Assembly (NCBI RefSeq): GCF_900236475.1
Contig: NZ_LT963352.1
Coordinates: forward strand, 1,984,001 to 2,048,000
Source: Streptomyces chartreusis NRRL 3882
GTDB taxonomy: Bacteria; Actinomycetota; Actinomycetes; Streptomycetales; Streptomycetaceae
Length of the DNA stretch: 64,000 nt
Direction of reading: 5' to 3'
The first letter of the stretch is position 1. Each line of letters begins with the position of its first letter. This document shows positions 41,967 through 50,912 of the stretch, in pieces. The translations under genes and the position numbers were made by a program. Under the pieces are notes generated by a model. That model saw only the letters and a list, made by a program, of their open reading frames with translations. It had not been told where the DNA came from and searched no databases.

Positions 41967-43424
41967 TCAACGGTCCGTAAGACCCGTCTCCTTCAGCGGC
42001 AGGCGCACGGTGAACACCGTCGCCCCCGGTTCGCTGTTCAGCTCGATCCGGCCGCCGTGGGCCCGGACCAGGGACTGGGCGACCGCGAGGCCGAGACCGC
42101 TGCCGCCGCGGTCGCGGCTGCGGGCCTTGTCGACGCGGTAGAAGCGGTCGAAGACGCGCTCCTGGTCCTCGGCCGGGATGCCGGGACCCGCGTCGGCGAT
42201 CCGGACCAGGGCGGTGTCGGAGGCGACGGTGACGTCCACGGACACCGGCGTTCCGGGCGGGGTGTGCACGGCGGCGTTGGCGAGCAGGTTGTCCAGGACC
42301 TGCCGGACGCGCTGCGGGTCCAGTCGCACCGTGAGCGCCGCCGGGCCGGTGGTCACCGTCAGCGGGTGGTCCGGCCGGCCGGCCCGGAAGGCGTCGGCGG
42401 CCTGCTGGACCAGCTCCACCAGGTCGGCGTCCTCCAGCCGCAGCGGCGCCTCCGCCTCCGCCGCGTCCAGCCGGGCGAGCAGCAGCAGGTCGTCCAGGAG
42501 GATGCCCATCCGGGCGGCCTCGGCGCGCAGCCTGGCCAGGTGCCGGTCGCGTTCCTCGGGGGCGTTGGCGGCGGCGTACTGGAACAGGTCGGCGTAGCCG
42601 CGTACCGACATCAGCGGGGTGCGCAGCTCGTGCGAGGCGTCCGCGACGAACCGGCGCAGCCGCTGCTCGGCCTCCGCGCGCACGGCGAGGGAGTCGTCGA
42701 TGTGCTCCAGCATCGTGTTGAAGGCGGTCCGCAGCTCGTCCACCTCCGGGCCGCCGTCCCGGCCGTCGGCGCGCAGCGGCAGCCGGGCCGCCGACTCGGT
42801 CAGGTCGTGCGAGGCGATGCCGTGCGCGGTGGACGCCATGTCGCTGAGCGGCTTCAGCCCGCGGCGCAGCATCCGGCGGCCGAAGACCACCAGCGCGAGC
42901 AGCGCGAGCGCGAAGGTGACGACCTGGATGGTGATCAGCTGCCCGACCGTGTCCTCGATGTCCGCCATGGGCGCGGCGCTGACCAGGACCACCCCGGGCT
43001 CGACCTCGCAGGCGCGCAGCCGGTAGGTGCCCGCGCCCCTGAGGTGCTCGGTGCGCAACAGCTCCTTGTGCGCGGCGGTCTGGGCCGAGGCCAGGGCGGC
43101 GAAGTCGTCGACGTCCTTCGGCAGATCGGCCGGATCCTCCGGTCTGCGGAGCTCGGGCGGTCCGTTGGACACGTCGTACACGGCGTAGAACCAGCTGTAG
43201 TACTTCTTGCCCGAGAGCGTGCCGTAGTCGGCGATGCTCTTGGACTGGGCGATCTGGGCCTGCGCCAGCTGGGTGTCGAGCTGGGCCGACAGGTAGTCCC
43301 GCATGTACGTGGTGAGGGCCGTGCCGACGACGGCGAACACGACCAGCGACAGGGCGCCGAGGCCCAGGGCCAGCCGGGTGCCCAGGCGCATCCTGCGGTA
43401 GGCCCGCCGCAGCCGGGTGATCAC
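41967..43424 (-). CDS. Two-component sensor histidine kinase
   Basis: 485 residues: helices near 20-42 and 170-192 enclosing an extracellular sensor region, HAMP, HisKA with FVADASHELRTPL (phospho-acceptor His) and HATPase with NLLANAAVHTP, IADAGPGIP and GSGLGLAV. GTG 43424 overlaps the regulator's TGA (GTGA). Typical OmpR-partner kinase of the TrcS/MprB group. Signal unknown; neighbours suggest osmotic or redox input. Confidence 0.93.
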   Translation of the reverse strand: MITRLRRAYRRMRLGTRLALGLGALSLVVFAVVGTALTTYMRDYLSAQLDTQLAQAQIAQSKSIADYGTLSGKKYYSWFYAVYDVSNGPPELRRPEDPADLPKDVDDFAALASAQTAAHKELLRTEHLRGAGTYRLRACEVEPGVVLVSAAPMADIEDTVGQLITIQVVTFALALLALVVFGRRMLRRGLKPLSDMASTAHGIASHDLTESAARLPLRADGRDGGPEVDELRTAFNTMLEHIDDSLAVRAEAEQRLRRFVADASHELRTPLMSVRGYADLFQYAAANAPEERDRHLARLRAEAARMGILLDDLLLLARLDAAEAEAPLRLEDADLVELVQQAADAFRAGRPDHPLTVTTGPAALTVRLDPQRVRQVLDNLLANAAVHTPPGTPVSVDVTVASDTALVRIADAGPGIPAEDQERVFDRFYRVDKARSRDRGGSGLGLAVAQSLVRAHGGRIELNSEPGATVFTVRLPLKETGLTDR

Positions 43425-44137
43425 TCGGAGGCCTGCCGCAGTACGTACCCGAATCCCCGCACGGTGTGGATCAGCGGCGCGCCGCCGTCGTCCGTCTCGT
43501 CGAGCTTGCGGCGCAGCCGGCTGATGACCAGCTCGACGACGTTGGAACGGCCGCCGAAGCCGTACTCCCACACGTGGTCGAGGATCTGCGCCTTGGTGAG
43601 CACGGTGGGCGACTTGCGCATCAGGTAGCGCAGCACCTCGTACTCGGTCGGGGTCAGCGACAGCGCGTTCTCGCCGCGCCGCACCTCGCGGGTGTCCTCG
43701 TCCATGGTCAGATCGCCGACCTGGAGCACGGACCGCTGGAAGGCGGGGCCGGCGCTGCGCCGCAGCACGGTCCGCAACCGGGCCATCAGCTCCTCCACGG
43801 CGAACGGCTTGACCAGGTAGTCGTCGCCGCCCCGGGTCAGGCCCGCGACCCGGTCGGCGACGCCGTCGCGCGCGGTGAGGAACACCACCGGCACCATCGT
43901 GCCGGAGGCGCGCAGCCGGTCCAGGACGCCGAAGCCGTCGACGCCGGGCAGCATCAGGTCGAGCACCACGATGTCCGGGTGGAACTCGGCGGCCCGCTTC
44001 AGCGCGTCCTCGCCGGAGTACGCGGTGACCGCCTCCCAGCCCTCGTAGCGGGCGACGGTCGCGACGAGGTCGGCGATGGGCGGGTCGTCGTCGACGACGA
44101 GGAGTCGTACTTTTTCCACCCGCTCATAGTGCTGCAC
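43421..44137 (-). CDS. OmpR-family response regulator
   Basis: 238 residues: receiver domain (LLVVDDDPPIADL, phospho-acceptor Asp in IVVLDLMLPG, switch FLTARD, KPF) and OmpR winged helix (ALSLTPTEYEVLRYLMRKS to LIHTVRGFGYVLR). GTG 44137 is the most likely start; a GTG at 44119 (VEKVRLLVVDDD) is a second option and the frame is open to 44233. Divergent from the redox module and followed by the kinase. Confidence 0.92.
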   Translation of the reverse strand: MQHYERVEKVRLLVVDDDPPIADLVATVARYEGWEAVTAYSGEDALKRAAEFHPDIVVLDLMLPGVDGFGVLDRLRASGTMVPVVFLTARDGVADRVAGLTRGGDDYLVKPFAVEELMARLRTVLRRSAGPAFQRSVLQVGDLTMDEDTREVRRGENALSLTPTEYEVLRYLMRKSPTVLTKAQILDHVWEYGFGGRSNVVELVISRLRRKLDETDDGGAPLIHTVRGFGYVLRQASE

Positions 44138-44202
44138 GTGTCCGGTGCCGCCATAGCCGTCCGCCCCTTCGCCGCCGGATCGATAAATACTTGAAAGTTG
44201 GG

Positions 44203-44220
44203 CGACAGCATTCCGACAGC
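44203..44220. promoter_or_regulatory. Tandem heptamers, candidate response-regulator site
   Basis: CGACAGC occurs at 44203-44209 and again at 44214-44220, exactly 11 bp apart, about one helical turn, the usual layout for OmpR/PhoB-type dimers. It lies 52-69 bp upstream of the redox operon start and 66-83 bp upstream of the regulator's start. The divergent promoter region just left contains the AT-rich TATTTATC on the minus strand, a possible -10 for the regulator. Confidence 0.45.
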
Positions 44221-44271
44221 TCCCCCGCGACAAGCTCGGTATCCCAGGATCCGATCAAGGAGCTGCCGAAC

Positions 44272-45612
44272 GTGACGACCCTCCAAGAACGCCCCGCGGC
44301 GTCCCGCCCGGGTGTGCGCCCCGGAGTGCTGGGCCGCACCGGCCTGTACGCGGTGCTGCTGGCCAACGCGGTCGTCGTGACCGTCTTCTTCGTCCAGGCC
44401 GGTTTCGCCTCGAACACGCTGATCGTGCTGGGGCGGCTGGCGGGACTGTACGGGGCGCTGCTCATGGCGTTCCAGCTGCTGCTGGTGGCGCGGCTGCCGT
44501 GGTTCGACCGGCGGATCGGCATGGACCGGCTGACGTCCTGGCACCGCTGGACGGGCTTCTCGGTGCTGTGGCTGCTGCTGGCCCACGTCGTGTTCATCGT
44601 CTTCGGCTACGCGCAGTCCTCGTCCCTGGACCCGGTGAACCAGCTGGTGGATCTCGCGGAGACCGTCGAGGGCGTGCTGCGCGCGATCACCGCCCTGGCG
44701 ATCATCATCGTGGTCGGCGTGGTCTCGGCCCGCTACGCCCGGCGCCGGCTGGCGTACGAGACCTGGCACTTCATCCACCTGTACACCTACGTCGCGGTGG
44801 TGCTGGCGTTCACGCACCAGGTCGCGGCGGGCACGACGTTCACCTCGTCGTCGGTGGCGAGGACCTACTGGTACGCCGTGTGGGGCGTGGCCCTCGCCTC
44901 GGTGTTCGCGGGCCGGCTGGTGCTGCCGCTGTGGCGCAACCTCCGCCACCGGCTCCGGGTCACGGCCGTCGTCCCCGAGAACGACGACGTCGTCTCGGTC
45001 TACGTCACGGGCCGCGACCTGGACCGGCTGCCCGCCCGCGCCGGACAGTTCTTCCTGTGGCGGTTCCTGACCAGGGACCGCTGGTGGCAGGCCAACCCGT
45101 TCTCGCTGTCCGCCGCGCCGGACGGCCGTACGCTGCGCCTGACCGTCAAGCGGGCCGGCGACGGCAGCGCGGCCCTGCGGCACCTCAAGGCCGGCACGCG
45201 GGTGTTCGCCGAGGGGCCCTACGGCGCCTTCACCACCCTGCACCGCACCCGCCCGGACGCCCTGCTCATCGCCGGTGGTGTCGGTGTCACCCCGATCCGG
45301 GCCCTGCTGGAGGAACTGCACGGCCACGCGGTCGTGATCTACCGGGTGGCCACGGACCGGGACGCCGTCCTCTACGACGAACTGCGCGAACTCGCGCTCG
45401 CCAAGGGTGCCGAGCTGCACCTGGTCACCGGGCCTCCGGTGCCCGACCGGCTGGCGCCGCGGGAGCTGGCGCGTCTGGTGCCGGACATCGCCGACCGGGA
45501 CGTGTACCTGTGCGGCCCGCCGCCGATGATGAACGCGGTGCTCGGCAGCCTGCGCGAGCTGGGCGTGCCCAGGACGCAGACCCACTTCGAGCGCTTCAGC
45601 CTGGCCGGCTGA
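44272..45612 (+). CDS. Ferric-reductase-like transmembrane flavoprotein
   Basis: 446 residues. N-terminal half with about six helices and paired histidines for heme (SWHRWTG...LLAH, WHFIHLYTYVAVVLAFTHQ). C-terminal half is a ferredoxin-NADP reductase module: RAGQFFLWRF and ANPFSLSAA (FAD), GGVGVTPIRALLEEL (nicotinamide) and CGPPPMMNAVL. It should pass electrons from NAD(P)H across the membrane. GTG 44272 follows AAGGAG; the frame is open 27 codons above. First gene of a three-gene module with the FMN-binding and ApbE proteins. Confidence 0.92.
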   Translation: MTTLQERPAASRPGVRPGVLGRTGLYAVLLANAVVVTVFFVQAGFASNTLIVLGRLAGLYGALLMAFQLLLVARLPWFDRRIGMDRLTSWHRWTGFSVLWLLLAHVVFIVFGYAQSSSLDPVNQLVDLAETVEGVLRAITALAIIIVVGVVSARYARRRLAYETWHFIHLYTYVAVVLAFTHQVAAGTTFTSSSVARTYWYAVWGVALASVFAGRLVLPLWRNLRHRLRVTAVVPENDDVVSVYVTGRDLDRLPARAGQFFLWRFLTRDRWWQANPFSLSAAPDGRTLRLTVKRAGDGSAALRHLKAGTRVFAEGPYGAFTTLHRTRPDALLIAGGVGVTPIRALLEELHGHAVVIYRVATDRDAVLYDELRELALAKGAELHLVTGPPVPDRLAPRELARLVPDIADRDVYLCGPPPMMNAVLGSLRELGVPRTQTHFERFSLAG

Positions 45613-45631
45613 CGGGAACGAGGAGAACACC

Positions 45632-46042
45632 GTGAAGCGAGCCCTACCCGTCCTCGTCCTGAGCGTCGCGGGCCTGATCCCCGTCTGGCGGTACGCGCCG
45701 TCGCACGACACCGGGTCGTCGTCCACCACGGAGGCCGCCGCGCCCGCGTCGACCCCCTCGGTCTCCTCGTCGGGCGGCACCACGACCACGGTCGTGTCGG
45801 GCTCGACGCTCGACACCGAGAAGGGTCCGGTGCAGGTCCAGGTCACCTTCTCCGGCGACCGGATCGCCTCGGTGCGGATGCTCCAGCAGCCGAACCATCC
45901 GCAGACCAGGGCCGCCGTGCCGAAGCTGATCGAGGAGACGCTCCAGGCGCAGAGCGCCGACATCGACGCGGTGTCCGGTGCCACCATCACCAGCGACGGC
46001 TACAAGGAGTCGCTCCAGGCCGCGATCGACGCGAGGGGCTGA
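45632..46042 (+). CDS. Exported FMN-binding domain protein (covalent flavin carrier)
   Basis: 136 residues: N-terminal signal anchor (MKRALPVLVLSVAGLIPVWRY), Ser/Thr-rich linker, and an FMN_bind domain ending in AVSGATITSDGYKESLQAAID. The S-G-A-T-x-T motif is the site where ApbE attaches FMN to Thr. It would accept electrons from the transmembrane reductase outside the cell. GTG 45632 behind GAGGAG, 19 bp after the upstream gene. ApbE follows at once. Confidence 0.92.
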   Translation: MKRALPVLVLSVAGLIPVWRYAPSHDTGSSSTTEAAAPASTPSVSSSGGTTTTVVSGSTLDTEKGPVQVQVTFSGDRIASVRMLQQPNHPQTRAAVPKLIEETLQAQSADIDAVSGATITSDGYKESLQAAIDARG

Positions 46043-46046
46043 CGGC

Positions 46047-46781
46047 ATGCGGCGCGTCGAGCACGTCATGGGGTTCCCGGTGTCGGTACGGATCGACGAC
46101 GAGGGCTTCCCCGGGGCGCCCGTGGACGGCTTCTTCGCCTGGCTGCGCGAGGTGGACGCGCGGTTCAGCCCGTTCCGCCCGGACAGCGAGGTGGCACGGC
46201 TGGACCGGGGCGAGGTCCCGGACCCCAGTCCTGCGCTCCGCGAGGTCCTGGACCTGTGCGAGGAGTACCGGATCGCGACCGGGGGCGCCTTCGACGTCCG
46301 GCTGCCCGGCCGCGGCCTCGACCCCTGCGCCGTGGTGAAGGGCTGGTCGGTGCAGAAGGGAGCGGAGCTGCTGCGGACGGCCGGGGCGCGGCGCTTCTGC
46401 CTCAACGCGGGCGGCGACGTGATCGCCTCCGGCGGCCCCTGGCGCGTCGGCGTACGCCACCCCGAGCGCGCCGACCGGCTCTGCACGGTCCTGGACCTCA
46501 CGGACGGGGCCGTCGCGACCTCCGCCCGCTACGAACGCGGCGACCACATCTTCGACGCCCGCACGGGCCGGCCGGCGACCGGTCTCCTCAGCATGACCGT
46601 CGTGGCCCCCACCCTGACCCAGGCGGACACGGTCGCGACCGCGGCGTTCGCCCTGGGCACCCAGGGCGTCGAGTGGGCGGCGGCCCGCGAGAACTGCGAG
46701 GTGTTCGCGGTGGACGCGGCCGGGCGCGTACTGCGGAGCCCGGGGTTCCCGGTGGCCGGGACGGGGGCCGTCGCCGCGTAG
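46047..46781 (+). CDS. apbE: FAD:protein FMN transferase ApbE
   Basis: 244 residues. Motifs of the family: ARFSPFRPDSEVARL, FDVRLPGRGLDPCAVVKGW, NAGGDVIASG, VATSARYERGDHIFDARTGRPA (metal and FAD binding) and TQADTVATAAFALG. It attaches FMN to the threonine of its neighbour. There is no signal sequence or lipobox, so it would act before export. ATG 46047 (MRRVEHVMGFPVSV) has GAGGGG upstream, 4 bp after the preceding stop. Confidence 0.93.
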   Translation: MRRVEHVMGFPVSVRIDDEGFPGAPVDGFFAWLREVDARFSPFRPDSEVARLDRGEVPDPSPALREVLDLCEEYRIATGGAFDVRLPGRGLDPCAVVKGWSVQKGAELLRTAGARRFCLNAGGDVIASGGPWRVGVRHPERADRLCTVLDLTDGAVATSARYERGDHIFDARTGRPATGLLSMTVVAPTLTQADTVATAAFALGTQGVEWAAARENCEVFAVDAAGRVLRSPGFPVAGTGAVAA

Positions 46782-46946
46782 GCGGCTCCGCTGTCGCGGA
46801 ATCGGCCCTGTCGTTCTCCCGCCCCTCTCGCTTCCGCTGCCTGACACCGGGGCGTCACGCCGGCCGGGCACGTTTCCGGCGTCCCCTGACTCGCCCTGCA
46901 TCGTCCGCCCCGTCCCCGGGCGTGACGCGGAAGGACGACGTACGCC

Positions 46947-47948
46947 GTGTCCCGGCTTCGGCTCGAAACGCTCCCCGCCCCGCTCCCCGTCGCACCGCCC
47001 CGCCGCTCCCCCGCCGCCGCGCGGCTCGTCCGGCCCGCCCTGGCCCTGCTTCCGCTGCTGCTGGTCGGGGGGTGGGCCCTGACCGACCGGCGGGCGGCGC
47101 TCCAGGGCGCTGCCCGGCTGGCCTCGGCCGATCCCTGGTGGCTGCTCGCCGCGTTCGCCTGCACGTGTCTGACGTGGGTGGCCGCCGCCTGTGTCCGGCA
47201 GGGCGCCCTGCCGGAGCGGCTGCCGCCCGGGCTGCTGGTGGCCTCGCAGTTCGCCGCCGGTGCCGCGAACCAGGTGCTGCCGGCGGGCCTCGGCGCGCAC
47301 GCCGTCACCCTGCGCTTCCTCCAGCGCCGCGGCATCCCCCTCCCCCGGGCCACCGCCTCCCTCGCCCTGTACTCCCTGGCCAAACCGGTCGCCAGGACGG
47401 TGGTGCTGTTCACGTTCCTGGTGGCGTTCCCGGACGTACTGCGGCTCGGTGCACTCGTCCCGGACGACCACACCCTGCTCCTCGCGGCGGGCGGCGCGCT
47501 GCTCGCGCTGGCCGCGACCGCCGTGACGCTCGTGACCGTACGGGCGCTGCGCCGCCCCGTCGTCGGCTTCCTGCGCACCGCGCTGACCGACGCCCGCGAG
47601 CTGCACACCCGGCCCGGCCGTGTGCTCGCCCTGTGGGGCGGAGCGGCCGCCACCCCGCTGCTCCAGGGCAGTGTGATCGCCACGGTCGGTTTCTCGCTCG
47701 GGCTGCCCCTGTCGTGGACGCAGGTGATCCTCGCGCTGCTGGTGGCCGGCACCGCGGTCGGGGCCGTGCCCGCGCCGGGCGGTATCGGCCCCGTGGACGC
47801 CGCGCTCGTCTTCACCATGGCCGCGTTCGGCGCCCCCGTGGCCACGGCCACGGCCACCGTCATCGGCTACCGCGTTCTGACGGTGTGGCTCCCGCTCCTG
47901 CCGGGCGCCCTCGTCCTGTCGACCCTCGTGCACCGCAGGATCCTCTGA
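46947..47948 (+). CDS. YbhN/UPF0104-type integral membrane protein
   Basis: 333 residues, mostly hydrophobic, with about eight helices and the family's conserved AAGAANQVLPAGLGAHAVTLRFL and VPAPGGIGPVDAALVF segments, as in the flippase domain of lysylphosphatidylglycerol synthases. No synthase domain is present. It may flip a lipid; the substrate is unknown. GTG 46947 with AAGGACG upstream. Alone in its unit, with a terminator after it. Confidence 0.85.
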   Translation: MSRLRLETLPAPLPVAPPRRSPAAARLVRPALALLPLLLVGGWALTDRRAALQGAARLASADPWWLLAAFACTCLTWVAAACVRQGALPERLPPGLLVASQFAAGAANQVLPAGLGAHAVTLRFLQRRGIPLPRATASLALYSLAKPVARTVVLFTFLVAFPDVLRLGALVPDDHTLLLAAGGALLALAATAVTLVTVRALRRPVVGFLRTALTDARELHTRPGRVLALWGGAAATPLLQGSVIATVGFSLGLPLSWTQVILALLVAGTAVGAVPAPGGIGPVDAALVFTMAAFGAPVATATATVIGYRVLTVWLPLLPGALVLSTLVHRRIL

Positions 47949-47954
47949 CGGCAA

Positions 47955-47988
47955 GGTGCCCCGGCGGCACCCGGGGACGGCCCCCGGG
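47955..47988. terminator. Double hairpin between convergent genes
   Basis: GGTGCC/GGCACC (47955-47971, loop 5) and, overlapping, CCCGGGG/CCCCGGG (47970-47988). They fill the 43-bp gap between the YbhN-like gene and the beta-galactosidase gene and can end transcription from both sides. Confidence 0.6.
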
Positions 47989-47991
47989 CGG

Positions 47992-50064
47992 TCAGCTGTC
48001 CGTCAGCACCGCCTCCTCCACCAGCACCTTCACGTCCCAGGGTCCGAGCGGTACCGCGTCGCCGTACACCGTCTCCGACAGCACCTCCCGCAGGGCGGTG
48101 GGCACCGGCACGGACACCTCCTCCCACGACCAGTTGTGCAGGAAGCGCACCCGGCGGCCGTCCCGGGCGGTCGCCGAGGTGGCCGTGACGCTCGGGTGTG
48201 CGGGGCGCCAGGCGCCCTCCGGGGCGTACCGGTCGAACAGGGCCCGGGCGAAGACCGGGTCGGGGACGGTGCCGACGTAGGTGACGCGCCCGGCGCCGTG
48301 GCGGTGCGTGGTGACCGCGGGCCAGCGTCCGAAGTGCGGATGCACGTACGCCGCCAGCGTCTCGGCGCCCTGCGGCTGCAGCCCGTCCGCCCAGTGCAGG
48401 GCGTGCGCGTCGGCCGGGAGGGGGAGGGATTCCGTGCCGGTGACGGGCAGCGGATCGCCGAGGTTGCTGAACTCGTCGTACGTCACCCCGGCCGCCTCGG
48501 CCAGCCGGCCGGGCTGGAGGTCGGTGCGGGCCCTGGCCTCGGTGTCGCCGTAACCGGTGCGGGGCCCGAGCACGAGATGGCCGCCGGCCTCGGCGTAGGC
48601 ACGGAGCCGGTCCAGGACGGTGTCGTCGGCGGCGTAGTAGGCGGGGACGACCAGGAGCGGCGGCAGATCGGCGTCCGGGAGCTGCCCGGGGTGCAGGACG
48701 CGCGCCTGGAGGCCCGCGTCGAAGGCACCGCGGTAGAAGGCGTCGAAGATCCTCTCGTACGACCGCCCGTCCGGGCCCCCGTCGGGACCGGCCAGCGGCG
48801 GCTGGCCCTGGAGCGCCCACTTGCTGGGCCCGTCGTAGAGGAAGGCCACGTCCGCGTCCGGGGTGAGGGACGCGACGAGGTCGCCGGCCTTCTCCAGCTC
48901 CCCGCCCAGCGCCGCCAGTTCGCGGTAGACGCGGCCGGGCCGCCCGTTGTGCGGGAGGATGCCGCCCCAGTAGGTCTCGGTGCCGAAGTGCAGGGTGTGC
49001 CAGTGCCAGTACTCGATCATCGAGGCGCCGCGGGAGATCAGCGCCCAGGCGGCCTGCCGCCACTGGCCGTCGTAGGCCGGGCGGTTGTCCCACGGCCCGC
49101 TGATGGCCTGCGCGTTGGTCTCGGTGACCAGGAACGGCTCCTGGCGTGAGGAGTACATGCGGTCGGCGCTGCGGTACAGCGCCCAGGTGCCGTTGGTCGT
49201 CCAGTTCTGCCCGGCGCCGCCCGGGTCGGGCAGCGCGAGGGCGTCCTGCATCGTGTAGTACGGGTTGCCCGCGGTGACGTCGAGGCGGTCGGTGAGCCGG
49301 TCGTCCTCGACGCCCTGGCGGTCGTAGGAGATGCAGGTCGTGACGAACTGGCCGGGGAGGGCGTACTCGCGGACGATGTCGGCCTGCCAGGCGATGAACT
49401 CGGTGGTGAGCCGGGCCTGGAAGCGCCGCCACGCCAGGTCGTACTGCGGCTGGGCGTTGCCGTCCGGGGTCCACAGGTCCGCCCAGGTGGACAGCCGGTG
49501 CGACCAGTAGACCAGGCCCCACTCGCGGTTCAGGGTCTCCACGTCGCCGTACTGCTCACGCAGTTCGTCGGTGAAGCGCTGGAAGACGCCGTGGTTGTGG
49601 AAGAGGTGCAGGCCGGGTTCGTTGTCGACCTGGTAGCCGATGACCGCCGGGTGGTCGGCGTACCGTTCGGTGATCCTGCGGATGATCCGCTCGGCGTGGA
49701 AGCGGAACGCCGGGTGGGTGAAGTCGACCTCCTGCCGGGCGCCCCAGCCGATGCGCTCACCGGTGCGGCTCTCCCCGGCGATCTCCGGGTACTGCCGGGC
49801 CAGCCAGGGCGGTACCGCGTACGTGGGCGTCCCGAGGATGACGGAGATGCCCCGCTCGTGGGCGCCGTCCAGGATCGGCTGGAGCCAGTCGAGGTCGAAG
49901 CGGCCGTTCTCGGGCTCCCAGGTGGACCAGACGGACTCGCCGACGCGGATCACCGAGAAGCGGGCCTCGGCCATCAGGTCGAGGTCGTCCTTGAGGCGAT
50001 CGCAGGGCTGGTACTCGTGGTAGTAGGCGGCGCCGAACAGGACGCGCCGAGGCAGCTCGAACAT
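47992..50064 (-). CDS. Beta-galactosidase, GH42
   Basis: 690 residues. GH42 barrel (about 10-380) beginning with GAAYYHEYQ, acid/base Glu in YQVDNEPG (about residue 145-150), nucleophile Glu in PFLVTETNAQ (about 305-310), then the trimerisation domain (about 395-600, VLVVPAYYAAD) and a short C-terminal beta domain. No signal peptide, so it works on imported galactosides. ATG 50064 has a GAAGAA-type upstream sequence. Last gene of the LacI operon, 29 bp after the permease. Confidence 0.95.
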   Translation of the reverse strand: MFELPRRVLFGAAYYHEYQPCDRLKDDLDLMAEARFSVIRVGESVWSTWEPENGRFDLDWLQPILDGAHERGISVILGTPTYAVPPWLARQYPEIAGESRTGERIGWGARQEVDFTHPAFRFHAERIIRRITERYADHPAVIGYQVDNEPGLHLFHNHGVFQRFTDELREQYGDVETLNREWGLVYWSHRLSTWADLWTPDGNAQPQYDLAWRRFQARLTTEFIAWQADIVREYALPGQFVTTCISYDRQGVEDDRLTDRLDVTAGNPYYTMQDALALPDPGGAGQNWTTNGTWALYRSADRMYSSRQEPFLVTETNAQAISGPWDNRPAYDGQWRQAAWALISRGASMIEYWHWHTLHFGTETYWGGILPHNGRPGRVYRELAALGGELEKAGDLVASLTPDADVAFLYDGPSKWALQGQPPLAGPDGGPDGRSYERIFDAFYRGAFDAGLQARVLHPGQLPDADLPPLLVVPAYYAADDTVLDRLRAYAEAGGHLVLGPRTGYGDTEARARTDLQPGRLAEAAGVTYDEFSNLGDPLPVTGTESLPLPADAHALHWADGLQPQGAETLAAYVHPHFGRWPAVTTHRHGAGRVTYVGTVPDPVFARALFDRYAPEGAWRPAHPSVTATSATARDGRRVRFLHNWSWEEVSVPVPTALREVLSETVYGDAVPLGPWDVKVLVEEAVLTDS

Positions 50065-50093
50065 TCTTCTCCTTCAGCTGGACCGAGCGGGCG

Positions 50094-50912
50094 TCAGCCC
50101 TTGACCGCGCCCGTGGACAGGCCTTCGAGCAGCTGTTTGCGCAGCAGCACGAAGAGGGCGACGGCGGGCAGGACGGCGAGGACGGCTCCGGCGAGCACGA
50201 GGTCGTACTGCCGTTGCTCCGACACGAACAGGGTCTGCAGGCCGAGCGGCAGGGTGTACTGGGAGCTGTCGGAGACCAGCACCAGCGGCCACAGGAAGCT
50301 GTTGTAGCTCTGGAGGAACTGCCAGACGGCCAGGGCGCCCAGCGCGGGCCGCAGCAGCGGCAGCACGATGGTCCGGAAGATGCCGAACTCGCTCGCCCCG
50401 TCGATCCGGGCGGCCTCCAGCACCGAGTCCGGGATGGACTGCACGATGTACTGCTGCATCATGAAGATCCCGAACGCGGGCGCGACCCACGGCACGATCA
50501 GCGCGAACCACGGACTGCCGAGCCCGGTCTTGACCAGGACCACGAAGAGCGGCACGAGGATCACCGCGAACGGGATCGACAACGAGCTGAACATGACGTC
50601 GAACAGCAGCCGCTTGCCGGCGAAGCGGAACTTGGCGAAGCCGTAGCCGGCCAGCGCGCACACGAAGACGGACACGGTGGTGGCGACGACGGCGACGACC
50701 GTGCTCATCAGGAACCAGCGGCCGAAGGGCTGGTCGGTGAGCAGGGTCCGGTAGTTGTCGAGGGTGAACGGGTCGGGGACGAACTCCGGCGGGTAGCCGA
50801 AGATGTCGCCGCGCGGTTTGAACGAGCCGCTCAGCGCCCACAGCAGCGGGGCGAGGAAGCCCAGGAGCAGCAGGACGAGTGCGCCGTAGAGAGGTGCGCG
50901 GGTGCGGGTCAT
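50094..50912 (-). CDS. Carbohydrate ABC transporter permease, MalG type
   Basis: 272 residues with six helices and the EAA loop (DSVLEAARIDGASEFGIFRTIVLPLLRPA), ending GLSTGAVKG as is usual for MalG-type permeases. ATG 50912 overlaps the upstream permease stop by four bases (ATGA). Confidence 0.95.
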   Translation of the reverse strand: MTRTRAPLYGALVLLLLGFLAPLLWALSGSFKPRGDIFGYPPEFVPDPFTLDNYRTLLTDQPFGRWFLMSTVVAVVATTVSVFVCALAGYGFAKFRFAGKRLLFDVMFSSLSIPFAVILVPLFVVLVKTGLGSPWFALIVPWVAPAFGIFMMQQYIVQSIPDSVLEAARIDGASEFGIFRTIVLPLLRPALGALAVWQFLQSYNSFLWPLVLVSDSSQYTLPLGLQTLFVSEQRQYDLVLAGAVLAVLPAVALFVLLRKQLLEGLSTGAVKG

